Positions 28,751-28,757 of a stretch of 28,757 bases of DNA are shown here, piece after piece (the first letter of the stretch is position 1; every line of letters starts with the position of its first letter). The DNA comes from CAYUUR01 sp964510235. GTDB lineage: Bacteria; Patescibacteriota; Saccharimonadia; Saccharimonadales; CAYUUR01. The notes under the pieces are model-generated. The model ran no database searches and had not been told where the DNA came from. It saw only the letters and a list, made by a program, of their open reading frames with translations. The position numbers and the translations under genes were made by a program. The stretch spans positions 1 through 28,757 of the forward strand of contig CAZEBF010000011.1 of the NCBI GenBank assembly GCA_964510235.1. Reading direction: 5' to 3'.

Positions 28751-28757
28751 ACGAGGA

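Overview
The window looks like a stretch of a Patescibacteria (Candidate Phyla Radiation) genome, most likely Saccharibacteria (TM7). This is an inference from gene content and style; no marker gene here settles it. The signs are compact gene packing, many short hypothetical proteins, a combined phosphoglucose/phosphomannose isomerase, a CDP-archaeol-synthase-like lipid gene in an otherwise bacterial gene set, and a groESL operon with a CIRCE operator. TGA is used as a stop (for example by the Mur ligase and PHP genes), which argues against the UGA-recoded CPR lineages Gracilibacteria and Absconditabacteria. A run of exactly 100 N (2251-2350) marks a scaffold join.

Layout. 1-587 is the 3' end of folC. 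588-1179 is protein-free and holds tRNA-Arg(GCG) among tRNA fragments, palindromes and hairpins. Then come an aminoglycoside-phosphotransferase-like kinase, tRNA-Ser(CGA) and the gap. 2368-5314 holds small or membrane hypotheticals, a HIT protein and an HTH-HAD fusion. 5318-9220 carries valS and tsaD on the minus strand, with a parS-like palindrome between them. 9288-14587 holds a large unknown protein, a short Mur ligase and three unknown single genes. A DDAH-like protein follows on the minus strand, then groES-groEL. 17580-19465 is a minus-strand operon of three unknown proteins, the last with a J-domain-like HPD region. It is divergent from a TrmB-like regulator whose promoter carries a 12-bp inverted repeat. 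20461-22050 encodes a type II membrane protein and acidic or coiled-coil proteins. 22134-23970 is pgi/pmi plus a short-chain dehydrogenase. 23967-25805 is a minus-strand lipid operon (CDP-alcohol phosphatidyltransferase, PHP hydrolase, CarS-like). DUF1361, argS and a DUF1761 protein end the window.

Themes. About fifteen genes have a -10-like box only 6-10 bases before the start codon and no Shine-Dalgarno, suggesting leaderless mRNAs. Another group (groES, groEL, pgi, the 73-aa, 151-aa, 126-aa, 180-aa and DUF1761 genes) has clear ribosome binding sites. Several enzymes carry changes at catalytic motifs: ValS HIGT for HIGH, HAD DxN for DxD, HIT HxHxQ, a DDAH-like His to Asp, and a Mur ligase without its N-terminal domain. 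The least explained parts are the tRNA-Arg locus, the HPD-protein operon with its regulator, the parS-like site and the archaeal-type lipid operon.
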